Below, one piece after another: positions 1 through 10,831 of a DNA stretch of 64,000 nt. Numbering within the stretch: the stretch's first letter is position 1; each line of letters opens with the position of its first letter. Source of the DNA: Capsicum annuum (lineage: Eukaryota; Streptophyta; Magnoliopsida; Solanales; Solanaceae); assembly GCF_002878395.1 (NCBI RefSeq), contig NC_061116.1, forward strand, positions 118,594,427 to 118,658,426, given 5' to 3'. The translations under genes and the position numbers were made by a program. The notes under the pieces are model-generated. The model was given only the letters and a program-made list of their open reading frames with translations, was not told the DNA's origin and ran no database searches.

Positions 1-468
1 TCTAATCAAACATATTGTAGGCATAGTACATGTAACCATCATTGTTCAACAATTAATCATCATGATTAAATTCTAATTTCATCATCCATGGGTTTAGTCA
101 TAAGGTAGCATGAATCTATATCTATAATAATTAAACCCACATGGAAATTATCACCCAACATAGAGTAGAATTAAATTTATCATTTATCAATATGAACAAG
201 AGTATCCCAATTATGAAATTCATAAAGAAAACCATAATCTTGAATTTAGAAAAGGGATTCTTGGTATTCATGAATGAAAGAGGTCTATGAATGAACACTA
301 TGCATACCTGGGTAAAGATTCTTAATGTTCCTGAACTTGAAGAATTGCAAATCCCTTAGTTCTTAAAGGAAATTGGATTTTGTTCTTGAAGATTAATGTT
401 AGAGAGAAGCCCCAATTTTGTTTTGAGACAATAATTAACTAAAATGGCTAAAATCAGATATAATTGGG

Positions 469-476
469 TATATATA
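469..476 (-). promoter_or_regulatory. TATA-like box of LTR
   Basis: TATATATA lies just downstream, in LTR sense, of the GC-richer repeat cassette. The position is equivalent to TATA-like motifs in the other LTRs of this window. Assignment as the LTR promoter is inference. Confidence 0.4.
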
Positions 477-598
477 GAGGGTGATAAATGACCAAAATAC
501 CCTTATTAAAATGACTTGGAAAAACTGAACATACGGTGAGACGATCTAGCGTGATGATCCGTTAAAACTATGACGGTCTGTCGTTCCCTATGATCGGA

Positions 599-790
599 CC
601 TGGGCAGAAACTAGTCCCACTGGCTTAGTGCGACGGTGGCTCTTGATGGTTCATTTTGACTGCGATGGTCCATCGACTGCTACCATCGTACCTGGGCAGA
701 AAACAGGTCCACTGCGTTAGTTTGATGGTAGGCTCCAACGGTCCATTGATCTAGTAACGATCCGTTGACCTAATCATTGGTTCTGGGCAG
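599..790. repeat. 92-bp tandem repeat inside LTR
   Basis: Two diverged units begin with CCTGGGCAGAAA at 599 and 691, and a third start (CTGGGCAG) follows at 783, giving a 92-base period. The block occupies the variable cassette upstream of the LTR TATA-like box. Confidence 0.7.
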
Positions 791-1004
791 TCCAATCTGC
801 TTCTATAAAAGTCCATAACATCTTCCCCTAATACCAGATTTTGATGAAAAAGGTATCAATGAAAAGGTTATTCAATTTTCCACATGATGGAAAGTGAAAA
901 TCTAAAAAATACCATGTGTACTAATATAGATTCATATTTCAAGTCAAGTCCTAACATTCTTGAGATAATTTTAAGCTAAAAAAGGCACGGGTATTACAGG
1001 GAGA

Positions 1005-2273
1005 CTCAATTATTACTAATTGAGTCTATAGGGGTGTGCTGTATCTATTGGTGGAAAACAGACCTTGGTGGATCTGTTTGAGTTAGGTATGGTGGATTTT
1101 AATGTCATTATAGGTATAGATTGGCTTCATTCTTGTTACGTATCCTTGGATTGTTGGACTCGTAGGGTTATCTTTGGGTTCCCTGGTGAACTAGTTATAG
1201 AATGGAAGGGTAGTACTTTATCTCCTAGTGGGAGATTTATTTCTTATCTTAGAGCTCGGAGGTTAATCTCTAAAGGTTGTCTTTATCACTTGGTTCGGGT
1301 AAAAGATTCTAACTCAAAAGGTTCTTCTTTCCAATCAATTCCAGTGGTTAATAAGTTTTTAGAGGTCTTTTTAGATGATCTTCCTAATGTTTCTCCAAAT
1401 AGGGAAATAGAGTTTGGTATTGATCTTATTTTGGACACTTGTCCAATTTCTATTGCTCCGTATAAAATGGGTTTGACTGAGTTAAGAGCTCAAGCAACAA
1501 CTTAAGGATCTTCTGGATAGAGATTTATTCATCCTAGTGTATTCCCATAGGTTGCACCGGTGTTATTTGTGTTCAAGAAGGATGGTTGCTTTTAGATATA
1601 CATTGACTATATGCATTTGAACAAGGTGACAGTTGAGAATAAGTATCCTCTTTCAAAGATAGATGATCTATTTAACCAGTTGCAAAGTGCCAAGTTCTTT
1701 TCTAAGATAGATCTTTGGTCTGGGTACCATCAACTAAAGATTAGGGAGGTGGATATCGGTAAGATGGCTTTTCGTACTGGGTATGGGAACTTTGAGTTTT
1801 TGGTGATATCATTTAGTTTGACTAATAATCTGGTGGCATTTATGAATCTGATGAATAGGGTTTTTCATTAGTATTTGGATCTCTTCCTTATAGTGTTTAT
1901 TTATGACATTCTAGTCTATTTGAAGAGTGAGGTGGATCGTGCTAATTACCTCCGTATAGTGTTGTAGACCTTAAAGGAATAATAGTTGTATGCCAAGTTC
2001 TCCAAGTGTGAGCTTTGGTTGAACATTATAACTTTCTTAGGTCATATTATTTCTAGCGAGGGGATCATAGTGGAATTGCAAAAGGTTGGTGTGGTAAAGA
2101 CATGGCCTAGACACACAACTCCATTTGACATTTGGAGTTTCTTGGGTTTATCCAGGTATTATAGGCGGTTTGTGGAAAGCTTTTTATCGATAGCTACTCC
2201 TTTGACTAAGTTAACTCAGAAAAATGTCAAGTTTTCTTGGTCAGAGCTTGTAAGGGGAGTTTCAAGAAGTTGA
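1005..2273 (+). pseudogene. Gypsy protease-RT fragment, broken
   Basis: Residues at 1065-1505 match the end of a gypsy aspartic protease (IIGIDWL) and the protease-RT linker (REIEFGIDLILDT, then PYKMG). RT continues in shifting frames: the [12 protein letters not shown] block lies near 1704-1740 and the FLGLSRYYRRFVE block near 2137-2175. The catalytic FxDD motif reads FIYD, with the first Asp replaced by Tyr at 1902-1904, so this copy would be dead even without its stops (for example at 1503 and 1869) and frameshifts. The chromovirus assignment rests on similarity to the better copy at 24879-25964. No start codon is claimed because the 5' part is gone. Confidence 0.85.
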
Positions 2274-2625
2274 AGGATAAGTTAACTTTGGCTCCAATTC
2301 TGATTTTGTCTGAAAGCAATGATGGGTTTGTGGTTTATTATGATGAATCTCGGGTAGAGCTTGGTTGTGTTTTGATGCAGCATGGGAAGATAATTGCCTA
2401 TGCTTCCAGGCAGTTGAAGGCGCATGAGAGGAATTATCCTACTTATGATTTAGAGCTGTTGGCGGGTGTGTTTGCTTTAAAATATGGCGACATTATTTGT
2501 ATAGTGTTCACGTGTATATCTTTGGTTATCATAAAAGTCTGCAATATGTGTTCACTCAGAGGGAGCTTAATCTCAAGCAAAGGAGTTGGCCTGAGATTGT
2601 CAAGGACAACGATATGAGTCTTCAC
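2237..2625 (+). pseudogene. Gypsy RNase H fragment
   Basis: The translation shows the RNase H signature of gypsy pol: a degenerate '[17 protein letters not shown]' start (near 2337-2390), then [20 protein letters not shown] (near 2402-2460) and, after a frameshift near 2490, the [18 protein letters not shown] block. The next residues (YDMSLHYH in the relatives) run straight into integrase C-terminal sequence, so the linker, zinc-binding domain and catalytic core of integrase are absent. The fragment is pseudogenised. Confidence 0.8.
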
Positions 2626-3066
2626 TACCACCTAGTATGGCCCTTTTTGAGACATTGTATGGTAGGATGTGTAGATCTCCTATTGGTTGGTTTGAGATTG
2701 GTGAGGCGGGTATGTTTTTCCCAACTTGGTTCACCATGTTATGGAGAATCTGAAGGTGATTTGGGAGAGGCTTAAGGCTACCTAAAGTCGCCAAAAGTTC
2801 TATGTGGATGTTAGGCATAGATATTTAGAGTTTGAGGTTAGGAATAAGGTTTTCCTCAATGTATCTCCGATGAAGGAGTAGTGCGATTTGGAAAAAAGGG
2901 GAAGCTTAGTCCCCGGTATGTTGGTCCGTATGAGGTTTTGTGGAGAATTGGTAATATTGCTTATGAGTTAGAGTTTTCTTCTAGCGTGAGCTTTGTTTAT
3001 CCGGTCTTTCATGTTTCCATGTTGAAGAAGTGCATTGGTGATCCTTCTTCAGTTGTTCCTTTGTAA
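2626..3066 (+). pseudogene. Gypsy integrase C-terminal fragment
   Basis: The sequence resumes at the segment matching MAPF.ALYGRRCRSPIGWFE in the other copies, after the DDE core. It continues to the GPY/F-type module ([17 protein letters not shown], near 2902-2950) and the [17 protein letters not shown] block that ends at 3066. Integrase binds and inserts element DNA. The part retained here is the nonspecific DNA-binding end only. Frame breaks occur near 2700 and 2878. The order and spacing agree with the minus-strand copies at 23171-23500 and 40129-40593. Confidence 0.8.
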
Positions 3067-3260
3067 GAATTGGGTATCTCAGATTCTGTCTTATAAAGAA
3101 GTCCCGATTGAGATTTTAGATAGATAGGTTCATCAGTTGTGGACCAAGGATGTGGATTCGATTAAGGTTCTTTGTAAGAACCATAAGGTGGAGAAGCTAC
3201 ATAGGAAGCAGAAAAGGACATGAAGTCTAAGTATTTGCATCTATTTCTGCTCCTGGGATT
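3067..3260 (+). pseudogene. Chromodomain-like tail of pol, degenerate
   Basis: Across two frames the segment reads like the tail of Tekay-type pol: SYKEVPIEILDRQVHQL, a core resembling IKVLCKNHKVEKAT, then EAEKDMKSKYLHLF. In chromoviruses this domain follows integrase and is thought to direct insertion toward heterochromatin. Frameshifts near 3205-3220 and a stop after the integrase block show that it is not translatable. The assignment relies on alignment by eye with 22946-23170. Confidence 0.6.
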
Positions 3261-3440
3261 TGTGTGGAAGGTATGTGTCTTCAACACATCTTTATTTTAC
3301 AAAATTTGATAAAGGAAATATTAATACCCTTGCCTCTTTATTTTCAAACTTTGTTAGATATAGGAAATATATTTTATAATGCAAATGACTCATGCATATA
3401 GTTACCCCTACCTTATTCGTTATTCGGGGATGAATGTTCC

Positions 3441-3453
3441 TAGTGGGGGAGAC
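3441..3453 (+). promoter_or_regulatory. Polypurine tract
   Basis: AGTGGGGGAGAC immediately precedes the LTR start TGAAACAC at 3454. This is the expected place for the plus-strand primer of a plus-oriented retrotransposon. Confidence 0.7.
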
Positions 3454-5704
3454 TGAAACACTTTTATTTTTGGATCTTAGAAAATTTCTTAGAATTCTGG
3501 TCTTTGGACCCAATATGAACCTTGGGAATGAGCCGTATATTGGGGTATGGATGGTATAGTCTAGTTGTATATTGACCAGTGTTGGTTGGTGGGATGGATT
3601 TTGGTTACTGAAATGGGTACAACTTAGGGGTATAAGTCGTATTGGTTGGTATGAATTATTTGGTTACTTAAATTAATCTTAGACTTGGTTACTTGGGTTG
3701 GATCTGAGTATGAGTGGCTCACCATAACCCATAAGCCAGGGTACGAGTCATACCTAGGACTCATATGGTGGACAGTGTCTAAATTTTCCTTGGGTTTAAA
3801 TATACAAGGGGTACGGATGAAGGGTACAAATCATATGCTTTGGATACGACTTGGTTGGATGAGTCATATGTCAGACAATGTTTAATCTGAAGGTTGAGGC
3901 TAGGATATGAGTGGAGGGTACCACTCACATTAGAAGGGTACGACTCTAGAGTGTCGGTTGTATCCCTGTGATGGGATTTTGTGCAACTTAAGTGGGGGTA
4001 TTTTGGATATTTCCCCACCTATTCTAATAAGGTCCCATGACTTCTAACCAACTTTGAATGTTATTTACCCTATTATTCCATTCATTAATACTTAAAAACT
4101 CTTCTAAACACTCTATAATTCTCTCAAAAGTTTTTGGGCAAGGGAAGCTAGGGTTTCAACTAGAGGCATGATTTGGGGCTTGTCTTGGTGATTTCTTTCC
4201 ATCATCATCTTGGTTTAAGGCATGTTCTCTTCCCTCATTGTTAATTTTATCTAAAGAAATGGATTTATGAATGTTTTGATGATTTCATTGATTGTATGAT
4301 TTTGGTTTTCAAATATGAATTGGGGGTTTTGATATTAAATGGTTCGTTATGGTTTTCCATGGTTTTAATTCTTCTTTAATATGCATTAATGGTAGTTTTA
4401 GATAATTGGATTGCGTGGGAATCGATTAATGGTAATTGGAATTGGTTTTGGTCATATTATGCCCCCAATGTGTTTGACAAAATTTTTATAATGATATGTT
4501 CATTGCATTGACTACTTTTAATAGAACTCTCACTTGTTTTAAAACATGGTAAAGGAGTTATGCATGGTTTAAATGGCTTGGAAAGGTAAATGGCTAAATG
4601 GTTATGCTTGTAGGGTACATGGAATCCCCAAGTGGCTTAATATGGTAAATAGAAGAGCAATTATAAGTCCCCTTAAACCTATATATGGTTGGCTATGGAT
4701 AATACTTACAAGTAAGGATAGGTATGATGCTACCAATAATAATGGCCTTGGTTAGTAAATAGAAAATGGTTTGGCTATTTGGAAATTGGTTTTAATTAGG
4801 CATTAATGGCAGGATGTCTAGCAAAGATGTGGAAGGTAGAGGTCCCGGTGGGGACCAAAACTTGAAACTCAAATTTGCCGATATGATGATGGTCTTGGTG
4901 ACTGGGTGCATGATTTCACACTATATTTTGGGGGATATACTATTCATCCTAGGGTTTTCTTCCCTGGTCGTGCGGCTACACGTACTGGGGCCCATTCAGC
5001 AGGAGGAGCTAAACCCATATAGCCCGTGGGTGGTTTAGGATGGCAAAGCTACATAGCTCAGGTGATGCTTTTAATGGCATGCTAAACCCGGTCCCTTATT
5101 CTTGGCATGGTTATGTATATATGTATAGTTTTGTGCATATGGATGGTTTTACTTGGTTTGATAAATTTTATTATTTTATCCTTATCTTGAGATCATGCTA
5201 GCATTCACCCGCTAACCCGTCTACTGGAGGTTGTATACCCAAGATATGTAGGAACCAGTCGTTCTACTCCCCCAATATAGTTATTTACTCGGTGACAGCA
5301 CTTGGAATAAAGTGGTGAGCTTCCATCCTCTTAGAAGGATCAATTCATGTTATGGACACTTTTAGACATTTTAATTTTATTTTTGATATTAGTTTTGGCC
5401 ATGGTTGGGGGCATGTACCAACTGGATTTTATTACTGTTTTGGTTAGAGGCTTTGTGGTACTTCTATGGGTTGGAATTGGCTAGATCGGTATTGGTGTCA
5501 TCCTTGGCATTGGAATAAGTTGGTGGGCTGACACCATCGGACATAATTTCTCATTGTTCCATCATATTTCATTTTGGGATTAATTATATTATGTTTGGGA
5601 ATATCTTCGGTTATGGACTAGTTTGTTGCCTTTTGTTGGTATGGATGGATTGTTGGTATGAGATTATTGGACTCGGTTGGGTTGATCACGATTGTGATCC
5701 TCTC
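3454..5704 (+). repeat. 3' LTR of plus-strand gypsy element, first part
   Basis: It starts TGAAACAC directly after the polypurine tract. It belongs to a different LTR family from the TGTAA..TTACA LTRs. The stretch 3690-3960 has many short variants of GGGTACGACTC and its near complement. It is interrupted at 5704 by a solo LTR, and the remainder probably resumes at 8726. No host gene is seen here; the small open frames inside are not supported. Confidence 0.65.
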
Positions 5705-6292
5705 TATAATACCCCATATATTTCTAAGCTAGGAAATGAACCATTGTTCCTATGCATGAAACCTCTTATATTGTGATTCATGTTTGAGTACATAAATTAG
5801 GATGAGTACTTAGTGATAATAGAGCTTGTGATGTGTTAAGCATGTTCATAAGAGTCACTTAGAGTAAGCCAAGCTAAGAACTTTTGAATCCACCAAATTT
5901 CCGTGTGTGATTTCACATAGGTCATCTTTGAATGAGCATCACTTGATTTATAGGTGGTATTTTGGCATGTTTATACCCTCCAAATTGTATAGAGTTGAAT
6001 AATCTTTCCGTCAATATAAAATTCGCCTAAAACGGACACCTGGTGAAGAAGTTATGGCGATTTAAAGTTTCAGCAGTGTCATTTCAGTCAGTGGCGCGTC
6101 GCGCCACAAGACAAAATGACATTTGTCAATTTCTAGTGTCTCTTCGCGATTCCAATGCATCGCAGTGAGGTTCTAGGTTATAAACAAGTTGCAAAGCAAT
6201 GTCTCCGCATCATGCCAGGGGCCCAAATCGGGAAATTTTTATAGAAATTAAAAGACGCATCTAGAGGGGTGTTTGGGTCATCTTCCCACCCC

Positions 6293-6299
6293 TATATAA
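6293..6299 (+). promoter_or_regulatory. TATA box of solo LTR
   Basis: TATATAA lies in 'cccctatataagctccc', about 110 bases downstream of the GC-rich cassette (GTGGCGCGTCGCGCCAC at 6091-6107). This fits a U3 promoter. Activity is not shown. Confidence 0.5.
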
Positions 6300-7134
6300 G
6301 CTCCCAAACATGGAATTGAGCCATTATTTCACTAAAACATATTCTTTTTCATCAAAATCCTCTCAAGAACACATTAGGGTTTTAATTGGGGGATTCAAGT
6401 TCAAGCAAATTCTACCATCAAATTCCAAGAATCTCTCCGTCAATCTTCACTAAATCAAGAACTAAGGTATGCATATGTTCATTCATGGACTCCTTTTGTT
6501 CATGAAGTCTAAGAACCCTATTTTAAACTATATTCCATGATTTTTATGTTTTTATTTGATTGTTGATCTTGTTTATGCGTTGAATGATGTCAAGATAGAA
6601 TCTTTATGGGTTTGTATGAAACTAGGATGGCATGTTAGTTCAAATATATGAACTTTAGGTGATTTGGGTGGTTGAATTCATGAATAAACCTATGCCAAAA
6701 GTGGTGCATGCAAGGTTTTTGATAAAGTACCTAAGAGACAAGAAATCATGTATTTTAGCTAAATAGAAATTAAAAGACAAGCCCATGCTCTATCCCTTAT
6801 GACTCAACATGAATTCCATGCAAATTGTCATGTATTGTTGTTGTACTATGGAATGCTCATGAAATTAGAACCATGCAAGTATGTATATGTTATATGCAGT
6901 ATCTTCCATGTTCAAGAATATGATAACCATGTGTAGTATGAAATCCCCTGTTTATGGTATTATGAATTGTGAATGTTATTGTTACGATCAAGTAAGTCAT
7001 GTGTGTCAATTTCTTTCCATCGAGTCCTGGGGGTACTTGTACCAAAAAAATATAGCTGTGTGCTTAGAGCCATGTCTTTTTTTGACGATACACTCGGTCA
7101 AGCCATGATCTATAGAAATCAGTCATTCATGTGA

Positions 7135-7390
7135 CTCAGGAAAACTCAGATATCTCAGTAATCTCAGTAGTCCAGTAATCTCAGTAATCTCAGTGCTCAG
7201 TAACCTCAGCAACCTCAGTATTCACAGTTAATCTCAGTAAATTCAGTACTCTCAATCAGTCGTCATAACTCAGTATATTTCGTCAGTCATCGAAATCCAG
7301 TGAACTCAGTTTAGCTCCGCTAAACAATCCCACTAACATCAGTTTAGTTAATCAATTCAATTCAGTCAATCAGTTTGGTTCAGCAAATCA
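7135..7390. repeat. CAGT-rich degenerate short tandem array
   Basis: Repeated variants of ATCTCAGTA and CTCAGTAA run through this stretch of the solo LTR. The same bias (ACTGA on the other strand) is visible in the minus-oriented LTRs. Confidence 0.6.
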
Positions 7391-7792
7391 GTTCAATATC
7401 TTTTAGTTGGGAATAGGATTCAACACCAGTGAACCCAAGAATGGGGACTCACTTGCCACAGTCAGAGAGTGAGATTCCTAGAAGCAATCCTTGTATTCTA
7501 GAACTACGTAGCTAGTGTAGGTTGAGATGTCCCTACCCATAGGGTTAACGCATCTCTTTTGAGTTTACCTGATAGTAGGGCAGACAGAATAAGCTCCCAA
7601 AAATAGAATAGGGTTACTCACATGTTGTCTCTACCTGTGGCATAGTATTGACAACCTTCCAATCAGGGCAAAGATTGGACCCCACCATTTTACTTTCAGG
7701 GTATGTCGGATAGATGATTACCTCCAACAGTCTTATTTTCAGTCTAAATCTCAGTTTTAGTAATAGTTATCAGATAGTTCTTTAGAATATCA

Positions 7793-8070
7793 GGACTGTC
7801 AGATATAGTCAACTCAGATACAATATAGAACTCAGCTAGTTCCACCATATTTAGGACTGTCAGATACAGTCACTCATGTTATCATCATTACCAGTTCTAT
7901 GAACTCATATTACCAGTATCCATCTTCATGGCTGTTAGATATGATCAAGCATATCAGTTCCTCATATTCGTGGCTGCCAGATACAGTCAATTAGATTAAT
8001 ACTTTATAATTAGACTGTCAGACACAATCAAACAGACCAGTTCTTCATAATTCAAACTGCCAGAATAGCC
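7793..8070 (+). repeat. Array of imperfect hairpin motifs in LTR
   Basis: Variants of GACTGTCAGATACAGTC occur near 7794, 7855, 7930, 7972, 8013 and 8055, spaced about 40-75 bases. The second copy is a perfect 6-bp stem (GACTGT/ACAGTC) around a CAGAT loop. The motif lies downstream of the TATA-like box, so it would be in the transcript. Confidence 0.6.
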
Positions 8071-8725
8071 ATTCATCTATGCATTACCTTAGTGTCAGTA
8101 AAGTCATGATGTCAGTAACTATATCATCATGAGTTTATTTATAGTTTCTCATAGATGTATGTATTCTCACGTTCATATCATTCAGCATTGTTCATGCATA
8201 TAACCCTTTGCATTTGGCCTACCTCACTCGTATACTCAGTACATTTAGTCATACTAATGCATTTATGTTATGGTGCTTTCTCTTATGTTATACCATAGGT
8301 TCAGAGGCACGAGCTCCAGATCATCAATAGATTCCAGTATTACCAGTCAGAGTTAGAATTAAGTCCTCATCTTTCAAGTACACAATGATTTCATTACTAT
8401 TTCCATTTTCAAATTATTTCAGTAGTCAGAGTTAGTTGGAGATATGTCCCATCAACTCCTTGTTCAGACAGTTTAGAGGCTTTCCAGACTATAGCATGTC
8501 AGATAGTATTTTCAGATTTGTTTTGGTATGGTTATACCATTTTCAGACATTGTTCTTATCAGATATTTATTCAGTTGAACGTTATGGCCATTCAGTATAT
8601 GTTTCCTCATTTTTATGTTAGATTATGCAGTATACAGGTACATATATCAGTCATGGGTTACCTTGTGCTCCTTCAGGGTCATAAGCACTGTGTAGCATTC
8701 TGGTTCAGAAAATTAGGGTGTTACA

Positions 8726-8893
8726 CTATCCTAGAGTCTTCTTGTGAGCTCTGACACTATCTTGTTACATGCTTGAAATTCAGCCAAGTCAAGGTAGGAG
8801 GCTGGAGGATTATGTTAGGTAACTCGGGTAGTTTCCAGTCTTGGTCAAACTTGGGAAACCTATAACGACAAGGCCCCTGGTTGGGTCGCGTCA
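8726..8893 (+). repeat. Probable remainder of the LTR starting at 3454
   Basis: The segment follows the solo LTR and runs to GGGTCGCGTCA, a plausible LTR end in CA. Joining it to 3454-5704 gives an LTR of about 2.4 kb. There is no second copy in the window to prove the boundary. Confidence 0.4.
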
Positions 8894-10151
8894 TAAAACT
8901 AGGAATTTAAATCCTAGATTGGGTATAGAAGAAAAGACCTTAGAGTTAGAAACCATGTTGCATTGACAAATTAGCATTAACATCATCAATATGGACCATA
9001 GAATCACCAAATTAGGCAGTAACAAAGGATGGGTTTGGCAATAAAGTGAAGACAATAGCTGAATGCAGTTTGTGTCTACTGTCCCCAAGTATCGCCAAAC
9101 TTTGAAGATTGCGGTGGAGGACTTTGGCACTGTTCCTTCTTCTTTTGTAAGTATTCTATAGCATTTTTTAACACCATTTCATTGCCAAAATTATCTATGG
9201 TATTTCTCAAAGAGCCAGCAACATCTAAATTGACATTTTATTGGACTAATCAACAAAATATTGCTAAATTACTTTCATAAATCAGCAATGAGTTAGGTGA
9301 TGCCCGTTGAAATTTTGTGCAGATTTTCCATTGCCAAATGGACTTTTGGCATCACCAAAATGAGAAGTATCTCACTCCAACATTCATCTAGAGGTAACTT
9401 GAAGGAAACTTCCAGGAATTGTACCCTGTTGCCCCCTTCCCCCTCCCCCCTTTGTACTTTGTTCTGCCATTTTTTCGTTATTTGCACCAACACCCAAACA
9501 CTTTCCTTTTACCTTTCTTTTGGATCTAACACACCTTTTTGAATATTCTTCTTCTTTAAGAAATGAATATTATGAAGAACACTAAAGAACAATATGAACT
9601 TCAAACTTAACAACTTCTTCGTTTCAACTTGAAATTCAACAAAATTTGAGATCGAGGTTCCGCTTGTTCTGGGAAATAATCTCCAATATATTTTATCCAC
9701 TAATTCCAATATAAAAGTTTAAGATTTAGAAATCCATTTTCAAATTTTATTCTAGAATAACTCCATGTACACGAAGAACGTCAAAATCAAAATCGTAACA
9801 GATTTCTACTTTTTTTCACTCAACTTTCATATTTGAACTTCAAAAGAGGAGGAGAACAAGACCTAATACTCAAGATCCTCCAATTTGACCTATATATACA
9901 AATCACATGATGAATTTTTGATTTCTTCACCTCAAACAATGGTGGATGCTCCAAATCAAATCCAAACAAGCTAGTTTCTCGGATCAAAACTCAATTAATT
10001 TAAGAGGATATGATTCTAGTATTACTAACTCAAGAAGATACAAAATAACAAAATCCAAAATTTTCAAAAATACTAAAAGCATTTTTGTATGATAATAAGA
10101 CTCAAGACTAGAATATTTAGAACAATCCTAAGCTCGACTCTGATAATAGAT
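8894..10151. other. Unassigned sequence
   Basis: No coding region was recognised. The stretch 9000-9470 has recurrent 'caccaaa/tttggc' words that look like a decayed repeat, and 9420-9460 is a pyrimidine-rich tract. The short open frames here have no recognisable domain. Close to 10130 is a degenerate tRNA-Met-like primer site (ACTCTGATAATA) belonging to the next feature. Confidence 0.4.
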
Positions 10152-10831
10152 TATACGATTCAAAATACAACAAGAGAAATAAACATAAAAACTAGAAGAC
10201 ATGATAGTTGAAATACAAGAAATTAAAAGATAAAAGATAGATATAGATATATATACAAAAGTAGATAAAAAAAGGAAAATCAATGAGTGTTTCAAACCCA
10301 AAGATCTCCCTTGTGGATAATCGAAAAGCACTAACTCCAATGATAACTGAAAGAAATCGAAACGCCATTGCAACCACCATTTCTAAGAAATAATTAACAA
10401 AAGTTTTTCGTAACTCTCACACTCTCTAAAGAGTCTTACAATATCAAATGTCATCAAAATTTACCTAAGGAAAATAAAAGACAATCTATTTATAGTCTAG
10501 GACTAGGCTTATTATAAATAAGCCCAAAATTGACTCAACAAGGGGAATGCCTACTTTGGTGATGGGATATGCAGATTTGGATATACACCCTTGTGTTTGG
10601 TGATTCCCCTTGTATTTCCAAAAGGAAAAAAATGTCCTTTGACTCTTTCTTTACTTGGTTAGTCCCTCCAATCTCCAAGCCACCTTCTAAACACAATATT
10701 GCTTATTCGAGATCTCAAAAGTTGTCCTCCAAAAATGTTATTATGTCCATATGATGTCCATGACTTGGATACTTTTATGATAGACTTAAAATATAGGTCT
10801 TGAAAGGTTGGTGACAATTTGGATTGTATCA
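10152..10831 (-). repeat. Probable Ty1/copia LTR (minus orientation)
   Basis: On the minus strand the segment starts TGATAC and carries ACTATAAATAG and TTATTTATAA (about 10490-10530), as in an LTR promoter. It ends next to a degenerate primer-binding sequence whose complement reads TTATCAGAGTC. No adjoining copia coding region survives on the left and there is no second LTR. The call rests on layout only; an unrelated promoter is possible. Confidence 0.4.

Larger units (their letters stand above)
1..998 (-). repeat. Gypsy LTR, right end (partial, minus orientation)
   Basis: The segment ends in GGGTATTACA and resembles the right end of the LTR at 55750-58261: both share the tract around 'ggcacggg.attaca' and the opening around 'catcat..aattctaatttcatcat'. 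The minus orientation follows from that copy, whose neighbouring internal region is known. The LTR continues beyond the left edge. It abuts plus-strand pol of another element, so it is a solo LTR or the 5' LTR of an element lying to the left. A TATA-like box (469-476) and a tandem-repeat cassette (about 537-790) lie inside it. Confidence 0.75.
999..3453 (+). mobile_element. Ty3/gypsy chromovirus internal region, decayed (plus strand)
   Basis: Protease, RT, RNase H, the integrase C-terminus and a chromodomain-like tail appear in gypsy order on the plus strand. They are followed by a purine tract and an LTR start at 3454. The 5' part (gag and 5' LTR) is missing because a foreign LTR abuts at 998. 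It is the only pol of this family on the plus strand in the window. The integrase core was lost by an internal deletion near 2625. Confidence 0.85.
5705..8725 (+). repeat. Solo LTR of Tekay-like gypsy family (plus orientation)
   Basis: The start (TATAATACCCC, diverged from TGTAATACCCC) and end (GGGTGTTACA) align with the reverse complement of the LTR at 20036-22705. The shared landmarks include 'tttctaagctaggaa', 'accataggtt' and 'gttatggcc'. No internal region adjoins either end. Flanking pentamers CTCTC (5700-5704) and CTATC (8726-8730) differ at one base and fit an aged target duplication. A TATATAA box lies at 6293, a CAGT-rich array at 7135-7390 and a hairpin-motif array at 7793-8070. 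Confidence 0.8.

Noticed and set aside
4573..5038. Two plus-strand frames of 60-74 codons
   Set aside because: They lie within an LTR and have no domain, no codon bias and no relative in the window.
7135..8070. CRISPR-like array
   Set aside because: The repeats are short, degenerate and irregularly spaced inside a plant LTR; there are no cas genes.
5705..8725. tRNA or rRNA genes, here and elsewhere
   Set aside because: No cloverleaf or rRNA core was recognised anywhere. The CTCTGATACCA-like strings are retroelement primer sites next to LTRs.
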